From: Herbidospora galbida
Lineage (GTDB): Bacteria; Actinomycetota; Actinomycetes; Streptosporangiales; Streptosporangiaceae
Direction: 5' to 3'
DNA: 64,000 nt
NCBI RefSeq assembly: GCF_005233835.1
Contig: NZ_SZQA01000012.1
Span: 62,001 to 126,000, forward strand
Position numbers and translations under genes: made by a program. Shown here piece by piece: positions 9,074-18,043 of the stretch. Positions within the stretch are counted from its first letter, which is position 1. Every line of letters starts with the position of its first letter. Below the pieces are notes generated by a model. That model was given only the letters and a program-made list of their open reading frames with translations. It was not told the origin of the DNA and ran no database searches.

Positions 9074-10042
9074 GTGTATTCCCCGACGTTGGAGAGCCCC
9101 GCCACGGGCAGCCAATTGTCGGGCTGGGAACACCCGGTCGAGAAACCCGCTGAAACGCCGTCCCGGTTGAGGGCGCTGGTCCGTCCGTGGCTGGCCGTGC
9201 TGTGCGCCGCCGCGCTGGGGGCCTCGGTGGGCGTGGTCACCGGGGTCGGGCTGGCCCGCGAGATCACCCTCGACGTCGACGGCAAGCTGACCACCCACCG
9301 CTCGTTCGCGGCCGACGTGCGCGGCGCTCTGAAGGCCGCCGGGGTGCCCTACGAGACGGGCGACATGGTCTCGCCCCCGCCGTCGGCCGAGATCGGCGAC
9401 GACATGACGATCGTGGTCAGGCACGCCCGCCCGCTGACGCTGAACCTCGACGGGACCTCCAGCACCCATCTGACCACGGCGCTGAACGTCCAGGACGCGC
9501 TCGAAGAGCTCAAGATGAACCCCAACAAGCTGCAGCTGTCGACGACCCGGCTGCGGCAGATCCCGGTCGAGGGGTTCCAGCTGAACGCGCGGTCCCAGCG
9601 CAAGGTGACGATCGTGGCCGGCAGCATGCGCATCGAGACCACGACGACCGGCCGGACCGTCGAAGAGGTCCTGGAGGAGTCGAGCGTCGAACTCGGCGAG
9701 GGCGACAAGGTGTCGCCCGGCCTGTCGACCTTCCCGCCCGAAGACACCGTGATCCGGGTGACCCCCGGCCTGCCGCCCCACACGATCCCGATCTCGCCCG
9801 ACGTGGCCGCGCTGAACTGGGACGCCCTGGCGCGCTGCGAGTCGGGTCCCGACCCCAAGCTGGTCTCCGGCGGGCGGTTCGGGCTCTACCGGTTCAGCCT
9901 GGGGATGTGGCGGGCGGTCGGCGGCGAGAAGCGGCCGGTCGACTGGCCGAAGGCCGAGCAGACCTACCGGGCGCAGCTGCTCTACCAGCGCCTTGCGGGC
10001 GACTGGAAGCGCGCCTGGCCGGAGTGCGGCGACCGCCTCTGA
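9074..10042 (+). CDS. rpfB: Resuscitation-promoting factor, RpfB-like, without a G5 domain
   Basis: The 322-residue cell-wall protein starts at GTG, with GGAAGGA about 9 bases upstream. A membrane anchor lies at about 37-58 (WLAVLCAAALGASVGVVTG). Three DUF348 (ubiquitin-like) modules follow, at roughly 62-115, 118-165 and 188-240. A compact transglycosylase-like Rpf domain ends the protein at 247-320, with the catalytic glutamate in CESG (E256) and the end motif WPECG. Classical RpfB has a G5 domain before the catalytic domain; here the third DUF348 is joined to it by a short linker. The usual YGGLQFS core reads FGLYRFS. It should cleave peptidoglycan, with synteny to Rv1009. Confidence 0.88.
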   Translation: MYSPTLESPATGSQLSGWEHPVEKPAETPSRLRALVRPWLAVLCAAALGASVGVVTGVGLAREITLDVDGKLTTHRSFAADVRGALKAAGVPYETGDMVSPPPSAEIGDDMTIVVRHARPLTLNLDGTSSTHLTTALNVQDALEELKMNPNKLQLSTTRLRQIPVEGFQLNARSQRKVTIVAGSMRIETTTTGRTVEEVLEESSVELGEGDKVSPGLSTFPPEDTVIRVTPGLPPHTIPISPDVAALNWDALARCESGPDPKLVSGGRFGLYRFSLGMWRAVGGEKRPVDWPKAEQTYRAQLLYQRLAGDWKRAWPECGDRL

Positions 10043-10043
10043 G

Positions 10044-11216
10044 CTAGTGGACGGCATGGCCGTAGTCGACCGATCCCGCCGGCGCGGGGGCCGCCGCCGA
10101 GGTGAAGACCGCCCCGACGCCGTCGCGGTCGGGTGCGCCGATCAACAGCCCCGAGGCCCCGTCGGCCGCCAGCGACCAGCCGTAACGCTGGCCCGGCTGG
10201 GGCGGGACCGGCAGCGCGGCCACGGTTCCGTCGACGGTGCCGGTGTGTACGCCCCCCGTCGCCCCCTTCGTATAAGGGTGGCCCATGGCGAGCCTCCCGT
10301 CGCCGGTGAACGCCAGGGCCCAGCCCAGCCCCGTCGTGCCGGGCACGGTGATCGCCCTGACGGGGGAGAGGCCGGCCCAGAGCTGGACCATGCCGGCGTC
10401 CTTCGGCCCGGCGAGCGGGGCGCCCGCGGCCAGGTAGTCGGTGCCGCCGATCCGGGTGGTCGCCAGCGTCCAGCCGAAGCGGTTGCCCGCTTCTTCCGGC
10501 ACGTCCTTGGTCGCCTGCCCGAGGTCCCACTTCTTGGTCGTGTACGGCGCCCCCGCCAGCACGTTCTGGACGACGACCACCGTCCCGGCGTCGACGATGC
10601 CGCTGGCGACCTGCACGCCCGTGCCGTCGTTGTCCTCGTAGGGCACGCCGACGGCCAGGTCGGGCCGGGCCGGGTCGCCGTGGAAGGCCAGCGACCAGCC
10701 CCACATGTCGCCGACCTCGCCGTTGCCGATCATGCCGTCGGACTCCTGGTTGACGCGCACCCGCCCGTCGGGGGTTAAGAGGTGCACGGCCCCGGCGTCG
10801 GTCACCGGGTCGTCGGCGTGGGGTTCGCCGACCGCCAGCACCGCCCCGCCCGGCCGGTCGGCCGTCGCCAGCGACCAGCCGAAGTGGGCGTCCTTCTCGG
10901 GGTCCTGCGCGGTCACGGTCCGGACGCCGCCCGCGCCGAACACGTAGACCGCGCCCTGGTCGGCGGCTCCGGCGTAGGGGGCGCCGACGACGACGTCGAG
11001 ACAGCGGTCGCCGTCGACGTCGGCGGTGGCCACGGCCCAGCCGAAGCCGGTGCTGGGCTCGCCGCCCGGGGCCTTGAGGGTCCGGCCCCCGAAGGTGACG
11101 GTCTCGGCGAAGGGGTCGCCGACGGCGTGGCCCGCATCGGCGCACGGCGCGGCGGAGGCCGTACCGGAAGGAAGGAGGGCGGCGCCGAGCAGGAGCGCGG
11201 CGAGCAGCCGGGTCAC
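10044..11216 (-). CDS. Secreted FG-GAP (integrin-like beta-propeller) repeat protein
   Basis: The 390-residue protein begins with a Sec signal peptide (MTRLLAALLLGAALLPSGTASAA). About six to seven repeats follow of the form FGW(A/S)(L/V)A..D, with Ca-binding-like stretches such as ATADVDGDRCLDVVVGAP, as in FG-GAP propellers. No enzymatic domain is visible. The start overlaps the stop of the upstream kinase gene by four bases, so the two are probably co-translated, and the propeller may be an extracellular partner of the kinase (inference). It contains one TTA codon near 10776. It ends one base from the rpfB stop in convergent orientation. Confidence 0.85.
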   Translation of the reverse strand: MTRLLAALLLGAALLPSGTASAAPCADAGHAVGDPFAETVTFGGRTLKAPGGEPSTGFGWAVATADVDGDRCLDVVVGAPYAGAADQGAVYVFGAGGVRTVTAQDPEKDAHFGWSLATADRPGGAVLAVGEPHADDPVTDAGAVHLLTPDGRVRVNQESDGMIGNGEVGDMWGWSLAFHGDPARPDLAVGVPYEDNDGTGVQVASGIVDAGTVVVVQNVLAGAPYTTKKWDLGQATKDVPEEAGNRFGWTLATTRIGGTDYLAAGAPLAGPKDAGMVQLWAGLSPVRAITVPGTTGLGWALAFTGDGRLAMGHPYTKGATGGVHTGTVDGTVAALPVPPQPGQRYGWSLAADGASGLLIGAPDRDGVGAVFTSAAAPAPAGSVDYGHAVH

Positions 11217-12781
11217 AGAGCCACCTCCAGGCCGCCGCCGAACTGGAGCCGGGCGGGGACGCGGTCATCGGGGAGATCGAACACGAGCATGCCGTCGGAG
11301 CGCCCGCCGGGCCGCAGCCCGCTCGGCAGCGGCGTGGAGAGACGATGGGCCCGGTAGGTCGCGCCCGAGTCGTCGAGCAGCACCGGCGTGGCGGTGATCG
11401 CGACCAGAGCGCCGCCGGTGTTGACCATGCTCCACGGGATCACGCAGAACGCCCCCTGCGAGGCCGTGACCCCTTCGAAGTCCGGCAGCCCGCAGCGCGG
11501 ATCCCGCGTGACGACCAGGTCCACCCCGAACCCCGCGCCGACGGTGATCCGCTTGCCGACGTCGCCGTCGGCGGCCTGCTGCGCGGCGATCTGCACTGCG
11601 GTCCGCGGCTCGTTGTCACCCGACACGACCAGCACCCCGACGCTGACGACGAACGCGACGAAGATCACGACCGCCGCGATGAGCCAGCGGTCGGAACGGG
11701 ATCGCGGTGGTTTGACCGGTGGTCCCTCGGTGGTGTCCGGTTCGTTCGCGGCGACGACGGTGACCGGCTCGGCGCGGGACAGGGCGGCGGTGCGATCGGC
11801 CGCCGCCCGGTCGGCCACGAGAGGCGCGGAGACCGGCTCCTCCTCCGGCGCCGCCAGGTCGGCCGGTTCGGGGAGGCTCTGCTGGAGGGTCCGGTTCAGT
11901 TCCTCCACCGGGATCAGCGGCTCGGCCCGCCGGACCTCCGGCTCGCGGGCCGAGACCGGCGGCAGGGCGCCGCCGACCAGGGCGATCAGCAGGTCCTGGG
12001 CGGTCGGGCGGCGCGTCGGGTCGGGGTCGGTCGCCAGGCGGACCAGCTCGTTCAGCGGCTCGGGGAGCGCGCCCAGGTCGGGGCGGCTGTTCAGGACGCG
12101 GGCCGCCAGGGTCACCATGTTGCCCTGGCCGTAGGGGTGGCGGCCGGTGCCGGCGTACGCCACCAGGCAGCCCCAGGCGAAGATGTCGGTCCACGGGCTC
12201 ACCGGCTCGCCGCGCACCTGCTCCGGCGCCCACCAGCCGGGGCTGCCGAGGAGCTCCCCGGCCTGGGTGAAGTCGTGGGAGGCGTCGAGGGCGCGGGCGA
12301 TGCCGAAGTCGATCACACGGGGGCCCGACAGCGACAGGATCACGTTCGCCGGCTTCAGGTCGCGGTGCACCAGGCCCGCCACGTGGATGGCCGCCAGGGC
12401 CGCCGCCACGCCCAGCGCCACGCCGTGGAGCGGTCCCGGCTCAAGCGGGCCCTCCTGGGCGATCTGCCGGTTCAGCGGGGTGCCGGCGATGTACTCGGTC
12501 ACCATGTAGGGCCGCCCGTCGGGGGTGTTCCCGTTGTCCAGCACCTGCGCGGTGCAGAACGAGGCCACCTTGCGGGCGTTCTCGACCTCGCCGTGGAAGC
12601 GGGCCGCGAAGGCGTCGTCGGCCAATTGGGAGCGGACCACCTTGAGCGCCACCAGGCGGTCGTCGGCCACAGCCAGGTAGACCGTGCCCATGCCGCCCTC
12701 ACCCAGGCGGCCCAGAAGCCGGTAGGTCCCGATCGTGGCGGGATCGTCGGGGCGGAGCGGCTCTGCGCCGGTCGGTTCCAT
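11213..12781 (-). CDS. Membrane Ser/Thr protein kinase (PknB-like) with extracellular DUF4352-like domain
   Basis: The 522-residue protein carries an N-terminal kinase domain (about 16-275). It has the glycine loop GRLGEGGMG, the invariant lysine K47 (ALKV), the HRD loop HRDLKPANV (D141), and DFG at 158-160. A Pro/Glu-rich linker leads to one membrane helix at about 366-390. An extracellular domain of about 130 residues follows (from about 395), with an Ig-like beta character similar to DUF4352. It has no PASTA repeats. The C-terminal domain presumably senses an external cue. It is translationally coupled to the FG-GAP gene and diverges from rsmA. Confidence 0.9.
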   Translation of the reverse strand: MEPTGAEPLRPDDPATIGTYRLLGRLGEGGMGTVYLAVADDRLVALKVVRSQLADDAFAARFHGEVENARKVASFCTAQVLDNGNTPDGRPYMVTEYIAGTPLNRQIAQEGPLEPGPLHGVALGVAAALAAIHVAGLVHRDLKPANVILSLSGPRVIDFGIARALDASHDFTQAGELLGSPGWWAPEQVRGEPVSPWTDIFAWGCLVAYAGTGRHPYGQGNMVTLAARVLNSRPDLGALPEPLNELVRLATDPDPTRRPTAQDLLIALVGGALPPVSAREPEVRRAEPLIPVEELNRTLQQSLPEPADLAAPEEEPVSAPLVADRAAADRTAALSRAEPVTVVAANEPDTTEGPPVKPPRSRSDRWLIAAVVIFVAFVVSVGVLVVSGDNEPRTAVQIAAQQAADGDVGKRITVGAGFGVDLVVTRDPRCGLPDFEGVTASQGAFCVIPWSMVNTGGALVAITATPVLLDDSGATYRAHRLSTPLPSGLRPGGRSDGMLVFDLPDDRVPARLQFGGGLEVAL

Positions 12782-12823
12782 CTGAGGGCTCTCCTACGGC
12801 CTGTGCGTATCTATGGGGAGTTC

Positions 12824-12850
12824 GGGGCAATCGCCAGCATGGATTGCCCC
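12824..12850. promoter_or_regulatory. Perfect inverted repeat between divergent kinase and rsmA genes
   Basis: The arms GGGGCAATC and GATTGCCCC (9 bp, perfect) flank a 9-base spacer. The dyad is about 45 bp from the kinase start and about 50 bp from the rsmA start. It could be an operator or a 5' hairpin; no U-tract follows, so a terminator is less likely. Confidence 0.5.
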
Positions 12851-12902
12851 CGGGGGTCGCGAACAGGTAAATCGACGCGTTCGGATGCCCGACACTGGTT
12901 GC

Positions 12903-13745
12903 ATGAGTCTGCTCGGGCCCGTTGAGGTGCGCACGCTTGCGGAGAAGTTGAACATCCGGCCCACCAAGAAGCTCGGGCAGAACTTCGTGATCGACGGCGG
13001 CACCGTCCGCAAGATCGTCAGAGTCGCCGAGGTGTCGCCCGACGACGTCGTCATCGAGGTCGGGCCGGGGCTCGGGTCGCTGACGCTGGCGCTGCTGTCG
13101 GAGGTCGCCGAGGTCGTCGCCGTCGAGATCGATCCGGTGCTGGCGCGGCAGCTCCCCGAGACGGTCACGGTCATGCTTCCTGACTACGCCGACAGGCTGC
13201 GGGTCGTCCAGGCCGACGCCTTGCGCATCACTCCGGATGACCTGCCGGCCCGGCCGACCGCGCTGGTCGCCAACCTGCCCTACAACGTGTCGGTCCCGGT
13301 CGTCCTGCACCTGCTGCAGATCCTGCCCGAGCTGCGCCGGGGCCTGGTGATGGTGCAGGCGGAGGTCGCCGACCGGCTGGCCGCCCGGCCCGGCTCCCGC
13401 GTCTACGGGGTGCCGTCGGTCAAGGCCGCCTGGTACGCCGACGTCCGCCGCGCGGGCCCCGTCGGGCGCAACGTCTTCTGGCCGGCCCCCAACGTCGACT
13501 CGGGCCTGGTCTCTCTCGTACGTCGTGAGCCTCCGGCCACCACCGCCACCAGACAAGAGGTGTTCGCCGCGATCGACGCCGCGTTCGCCCAGCGGCGCAA
13601 GACCCTGCGCGCCGCACTGGCGGGCTGGGCGGGCTCCCCGGCGCTGGCCGAGGAGGCGCTCGTGAAGGCGGGGGTCGACCCGCAGGCCCGGGGCGAACAG
13701 CTCGACGTGGCCGACTTCGCCCGGATCGCCGAACACCGCCGCTAG
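12903..13745 (+). CDS. rsmA: 16S rRNA dimethyladenosine transferase
   Basis: The 280-residue SAM-dependent enzyme dimethylates two adjacent adenines near the 3' end of 16S rRNA. It has the lead-in [11 protein letters not shown], the SAM motif [12 protein letters not shown], the acidic ribose contact VAVEID, and the catalytic NLPYNVS motif. I chose the ATG at 12903 ([10 protein letters not shown]) because family members start at this point. The longer frame from 12813 adds an unrelated leader, and ATG 12885 is six codons upstream. It is followed after 11 bases by ispE, as in most actinobacteria. Confidence 0.95.
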   Translation: MSLLGPVEVRTLAEKLNIRPTKKLGQNFVIDGGTVRKIVRVAEVSPDDVVIEVGPGLGSLTLALLSEVAEVVAVEIDPVLARQLPETVTVMLPDYADRLRVVQADALRITPDDLPARPTALVANLPYNVSVPVVLHLLQILPELRRGLVMVQAEVADRLAARPGSRVYGVPSVKAAWYADVRRAGPVGRNVFWPAPNVDSGLVSLVRREPPATTATRQEVFAAIDAAFAQRRKTLRAALAGWAGSPALAEEALVKAGVDPQARGEQLDVADFARIAEHRR

Positions 13746-13756
13746 GCTCCCGTCAC

Positions 13757-14623
13757 GTGATTACCGTGCGTGTGCCCGCCAAGGTCAATCTTCAGCTCTC
13801 CGTCGGCCCGCTCCGCGACGACGGCTTCCACGACCTCGTCAACGTCTTCCAAGCGGTTTCCCTGTACGACGAGGTCACCGCATCGGAGTCAGACCGGGTC
13901 GAGATCGTCTGCGACCACGCCGACGTGCCGCTCGGGGCCGACAACCTGGCCGCCAGGGCCGCCCACGCGCTCGCGCCGGGCCGGGGCGTGCGGCTGGAGA
14001 TCAAGAAGACCATCCCGATCGCGGGCGGCATGGCCGGCGGCAGCGCCGACGCCGCCGCCGCGCTCGTCGCGTGCGACGCGCTGTGGAACCTCGGGAAGAC
14101 GCGCGAGGAGCTGATGGAGATCGGCGGCGCCCTCGGCAGCGACGTGCCGTTCGCGCTGCTGGGCGGCACCGCCGTCGGCACCGGCAAGGGCGAGGTCCTG
14201 AGGCCGATGGTGGCCGCGGGCACCTTCCACTGGGTGTTCGCGCTGGCCGACGGCGGCCTGTCGACGCCGCAGGTCTACGGCGAGTGCGACCGCATCAGGG
14301 AGGCCACCGGCGAGCAGGCTGCCTGGCCGAGCCTGAGCGGCCCGCTGGCCAGGGCCCTGGCCGACGGCGACGCTGCGGCCCTCGGGGCCGCGCTCGTCAA
14401 CGACCTGCAGCCCGCCGCCATCATGCTGCGCCGCTCCCTCCACCGCACCCTCGACGAGGGCCGCGAACTGGGCGCTCTCGGCGCGCTCGTGTCGGGCTCC
14501 GGGCCGACCTGCGCGTTCCTGGCCGCCGACGAGATGCACGCGCGGGAACTCGCCGTCTCGCTCACCAGCTGCCGTGAGGCCGTCGTGGCCTCCGGACCGG
14601 TGCCGGGAGCCGCGATCGTCTAG
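13757..14623 (+). CDS. ispE: 4-diphosphocytidyl-2-C-methyl-D-erythritol kinase
   Basis: The 288-residue GHMP kinase phosphorylates CDP-methylerythritol in the MEP isoprenoid pathway. It opens with RVPAKVNLQLSV (catalytic lysine), carries the ATP-binding glycine loop PIAGGMAGGSADAAAAL near residue 95, and has the third GHMP motif GALVSGSGPTCAFL near the C-terminus. The start is GTG, 11 bases after rsmA. Its products feed the polyprenyl carriers used by the many lipid-linked glycosyltransferases in this window. Confidence 0.95.
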   Translation: MITVRVPAKVNLQLSVGPLRDDGFHDLVNVFQAVSLYDEVTASESDRVEIVCDHADVPLGADNLAARAAHALAPGRGVRLEIKKTIPIAGGMAGGSADAAAALVACDALWNLGKTREELMEIGGALGSDVPFALLGGTAVGTGKGEVLRPMVAAGTFHWVFALADGGLSTPQVYGECDRIREATGEQAAWPSLSGPLARALADGDAAALGAALVNDLQPAAIMLRRSLHRTLDEGRELGALGALVSGSGPTCAFLAADEMHARELAVSLTSCREAVVASGPVPGAAIV

Positions 14624-14639
14624 ATAGGCTTGGCGGGCG

Positions 14640-16430
14640 ATGAATCTGGTCAATCTCGAATCCGTCTCCCATGCCTTCGGCCCGAAGGCGCTGCTCACCG
14701 GGGTGTCGCTCGGGGTCGAAGCGGGCGAGCGCATCGGTGTCGTCGGGCGCAACGGTGGCGGCAAGACCACCCTCGTCTCGATCATCGCCGGTGAGCTCAC
14801 CCCCGACAGCGGGCGGGTGACCCATACGCGCAACCTGCGCGTCGGGGTGCTCGCCCAGCGCGACCTCTTCGATCCCGACGCGCCGATCCGCGACATCGTG
14901 CTCGGCGAGAAGGCCGAACACGAGTGGGCCGGCGACGCGCAGGTCCGCGAGATCCTCGCCAACCTGCTCGGCGACCTCGACCTGTCGGCCCACGCGGGCG
15001 CCCTGTCCGGCGGCGAACGCCGCCGCACGGCCCTGGCCAAGCTGCTCATCGGCGACCACGACCTGATCGTGCTCGACGAGCCCACCAACCATCTCGACAT
15101 CGAGGCCATCGCCTGGCTCGCCGGCCATCTGTCGGCGCGCAAGTCGGCCCTCCTCGTCGTCACCCACGACCGCTGGTTCCTCGACGCCGTCTCGACCCGC
15201 ACCTGGGAGGTCATCGACGGCGGCGTCGAACGCTACGAGGGCGGTTACGCCGCCTTCGTGCTGGCCAAGGCCGAACGGGCGCGCATCGCCCAGGCGGCCG
15301 AAGACCGGCGGCAGAACCTCATGCGGAAGGAGATCGCCTGGCTGCGGCGCGGCCCGCCCGCCCGCACGTCCAAGCCGAAGTTCCGCATCAACGCCGCGGA
15401 GGCGCTGATCGCCGACGTGCCGCCGGCCCGCGAGACCGTCGAACTGCTCAGGTTCGCGACCGCGCGCCTCGGCAAGACCGTGTACGACCTGGAGAACGTC
15501 ACCCTCCACGCCGGTGGCCCGAACACGGGCCCGCTCGTGCTCGACCACTGCACGTGGCAGTTCGGCCCCGGCGACCGCATCGGCCTGATCGGCGTCAACG
15601 GCTCGGGCAAGTCGACCGTGCTGCGCCTGCTGTCCGGCACGGTCACGCCCGACGAGGGGAAGCTGGTCCAGGGCCGCACGGTCAAGCTGGCCCACCTGTC
15701 GCAGGAGCTCGCCGAGCTCGACCCGACCCGGCGCGTGCTGGAGACGGTCGAGGAGATCCGCAAGTACATCACCGTCGGCAAGAAAGAATGGACCGCCTCC
15801 CAGCTGCTCGAACGCCTCGGCTTCAAGGGCGAGGCGCAGTGGAAGGTGGTCGGCGACCTGTCGGGCGGCGAGCGGCGGCGGCTCCAGCTGCTGCGGCTCA
15901 TCATGGACGAACCCAACGTCCTGCTGCTCGACGAGCCGACCAACGACCTCGACATCGAGACGCTGACCGAGCTCGAAGACCTGCTCGACGGCTGGCCCGG
16001 CACCCTCGTCGTGGTCAGCCACGACCGCTACTTCCTGGAGCGGGTCTCCGACCGCACGGTCGCGCTGCTGGGCGACGGCCGGCTGTCGATGCTGCCCGGC
16101 GGGGTCGACGAATACCTGGAGCGCCGCGCGGCCGGAACCGCGGTCTCGGCCCGCGCGGCCTCTGCGGAGCCCGTGGCGGCCGTGGAGACCCCGGCCGAGA
16201 AGAAGGTCTCCCAGAAGGAGCTGCGGGAGCTGCAGAAGGAGCTGAGCCGGCTGGAGCGGCAGCTCGACAAGCTGTCGGAGCGTGAGGCCAAGGTCCACGC
16301 CCAGATGGCCGAGGCGGCCAGCGACTTCGAGAAGCTCGGGAAGCTCGACGCCGAGCTGCGCGACCTCGGGGCCCAGAAGGAGGCCACCGAGCTCGAGTGG
16401 ATGGAGCTCGCGGAGCGCATCGGCGAGTAG
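14640..16430 (+). CDS. ABC-F family ATPase, Uup-like
   Basis: The 596-residue soluble protein has two tandem ABC domains. Walker A motifs are GRNGGGKTT (about 37-45) and GVNGSGKST (about 321), both with the signature LSGGERRR and Walker B LLDEPTN/VLDEPTN. The linker between them is basic (RKEIAWLRRGPPARTSKPK). A C-terminal coiled coil (about 520-596: KKVSQKELRELQKELSRLE and onward) is the DNA/RNA-binding tail typical of Uup. No membrane segments are present, so it is a translation or ribosome-associated ATPase rather than a transporter. It is the last gene of rsmA-ispE-abcF and is followed at once by a strong terminator. Confidence 0.9.
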   Translation: MNLVNLESVSHAFGPKALLTGVSLGVEAGERIGVVGRNGGGKTTLVSIIAGELTPDSGRVTHTRNLRVGVLAQRDLFDPDAPIRDIVLGEKAEHEWAGDAQVREILANLLGDLDLSAHAGALSGGERRRTALAKLLIGDHDLIVLDEPTNHLDIEAIAWLAGHLSARKSALLVVTHDRWFLDAVSTRTWEVIDGGVERYEGGYAAFVLAKAERARIAQAAEDRRQNLMRKEIAWLRRGPPARTSKPKFRINAAEALIADVPPARETVELLRFATARLGKTVYDLENVTLHAGGPNTGPLVLDHCTWQFGPGDRIGLIGVNGSGKSTVLRLLSGTVTPDEGKLVQGRTVKLAHLSQELAELDPTRRVLETVEEIRKYITVGKKEWTASQLLERLGFKGEAQWKVVGDLSGGERRRLQLLRLIMDEPNVLLLDEPTNDLDIETLTELEDLLDGWPGTLVVVSHDRYFLERVSDRTVALLGDGRLSMLPGGVDEYLERRAAGTAVSARAASAEPVAAVETPAEKKVSQKELRELQKELSRLERQLDKLSEREAKVHAQMAEAASDFEKLGKLDAELRDLGAQKEATELEWMELAERIGE

Positions 16431-16443
16431 GCCCGACACATGA

Positions 16444-16478
16444 GAAGGAGCCCGGTTGGCCGACCGGGCTCCTTCTTT
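16444..16478. terminator. Bidirectional intrinsic terminator
   Basis: A perfect 13-bp stem (GAAGGAGCCCGGT / ACCGGGCTCCTTC) around a 6-base loop is followed by TTT on the plus strand. It sits between the convergent ABC-F and protease-like genes and can serve both. Confidence 0.9.
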
Positions 16479-16534
16479 AGCTTCAGATGACTTGGGGCAC
16501 CAACCGAGTCATCTCAGCACTACGTGGTGGAAGA

Positions 16535-18043
16535 TCAGACGATCTTGCCGGACCAGAGAGCCGCCGCCACCTTGTAGACGCCGTAGGTCTCACCGTCGAA
16601 GTACGGGGAAACCGAGGTGTCGTAACGGTTGTTCTTGTCGGTGTCAGCGACACCGATCGTCACACCGTTCAGGTAGCCGAGGCGACGGGCGCTCTTGTAC
16701 TGCGACAGCCACGACGAGCCCAGCGAGCCCTCGCCCGTGAAGGACGACTTGACCCCGATGATCTCCTCAGCCTTGATGTCCGAGGCCTTGGCCGCGAACG
16801 TCTTGCCGTAGGTCCACTTCAGGGTGTGGCCGGTGAAGGCGTGGTTGCCGTCCGGGTGCTTGCCGCTCGGGTAACCGAAGACGTAGACCGACTGGCCGAC
16901 CTTCTGGTTGTACGCCAGACCCTGGCCACCGACGTTGTCACCGAGGCGACCGACGTCCTTGAGGCCGATGGACAGAACGATGCCCTTGACCTTGTAGTCC
17001 AGGTCGTAGTTGATCCAGAAGGTCCGCTTGATGTACTTCCACGAACCGTTGATCTGCTTCGAGTAGACGAAGGTCTTGCCGTCGTTCAGCCAGTACGAGT
17101 CACCGTCGTTCTGGGTGCCAGGAGGCGAGCGGAACTCGGCCTGGCTGATGAACGTCTCGTTGACGCCGAGGCCCGACACGAAGGTGGTGGTCTTCGGGTC
17201 GTCGTTCTGGCCGGGGACGTTCTTGAACTTCCAGTGGCTGACTTCGACCTTCTTGCTCTCCGGCGAGCCGACCGGAACGATCTTCCAGTGGTCGATGTAC
17301 TCGATGATCTCGAGCTTGGAGTAGCCGGTCTCCTTCTTCGCCTCCAGCTCAGCCTTGGCCTTCTCGGCCAGGGCCTTGGTGGGGTAAGGCTTGGAGACCC
17401 AGTCGACGTCGGTGCCGCCGGCGACGGGGAGCACACCGTTGTACACGTTCACGAACGCGTAGTTGCGGTCGCCGTCCTCGTAGACGTCGAAGTCGTAGTG
17501 CGTGAAGGCCTGCTTGCCGACGTAGATGCCCCACGGGGTCTTGCCCTGGTAGTAACCGGGGATGAAGACCCACTTGTCGAGGGTGGCCTTGTTGGACGCC
17601 GTGTCGTAGACGCAGTGTCCAGCGGTGGCGACGAGGTTCTTGTAGCTGCTCTGGAGCGAGGTGCCGGTGCACCAGTGCGGCTGGCCGTCGGCGCCGATGA
17701 AGAACACCTTGCCCGAGGTCTTGGGCAGGTTGACGTTCTTCGAGACGCTGGTGGTCTTCTTCTCGTCACCAATGGCCGGGACGATGCCGGGCTTCGTGTC
17801 GGCGGTGGGGCCACCGGTCGACACGTGCTTGCCGACAACCTGAGTCTCGACGTCGTAAGGCGTGGCGCCGATCAGGTTGGCCTTCGCCTCGCCGTACCAG
17901 AAGGCCGCGACCTGCTGGGCGGCAAGGTTGGTGTTGGCCAGGCTGTCGGAGGCGACGTCGCCAGCAGCCTGCGCCGGAGCGGCCACGACCGCGGAGGCAA
18001 GCAGCCCCGCGCTCAGACCGCCCAGAATGAGCGTGCGCTTCAT
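16535..18043 (-). CDS. Secreted trypsin-fold protein with degenerate nucleophile motif
   Basis: The 502-residue protein has a clear Sec signal peptide (cleavage near AQA-AGDV, residue 27). A trypsin-like core is marked by the catalytic-His motif VATAGHCVYD with CTGTSLQS before it. Where the family shows G-x-SGGPWL, the sequence reads GEGSLGSSWL; aligning on WL puts Leu in place of the Ser nucleophile, although a shifted alignment could keep a Ser. A Lys/Tyr-rich insert of roughly 120 residues (about 215-340) separates the His and Ser regions. It may be an inactive protease homologue or an unusual subfamily. Its 302-bp upstream region contains a CRP-like site. Confidence 0.75.
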   Translation of the reverse strand: MKRTLILGGLSAGLLASAVVAAPAQAAGDVASDSLANTNLAAQQVAAFWYGEAKANLIGATPYDVETQVVGKHVSTGGPTADTKPGIVPAIGDEKKTTSVSKNVNLPKTSGKVFFIGADGQPHWCTGTSLQSSYKNLVATAGHCVYDTASNKATLDKWVFIPGYYQGKTPWGIYVGKQAFTHYDFDVYEDGDRNYAFVNVYNGVLPVAGGTDVDWVSKPYPTKALAEKAKAELEAKKETGYSKLEIIEYIDHWKIVPVGSPESKKVEVSHWKFKNVPGQNDDPKTTTFVSGLGVNETFISQAEFRSPPGTQNDGDSYWLNDGKTFVYSKQINGSWKYIKRTFWINYDLDYKVKGIVLSIGLKDVGRLGDNVGGQGLAYNQKVGQSVYVFGYPSGKHPDGNHAFTGHTLKWTYGKTFAAKASDIKAEEIIGVKSSFTGEGSLGSSWLSQYKSARRLGYLNGVTIGVADTDKNNRYDTSVSPYFDGETYGVYKVAAALWSGKIV

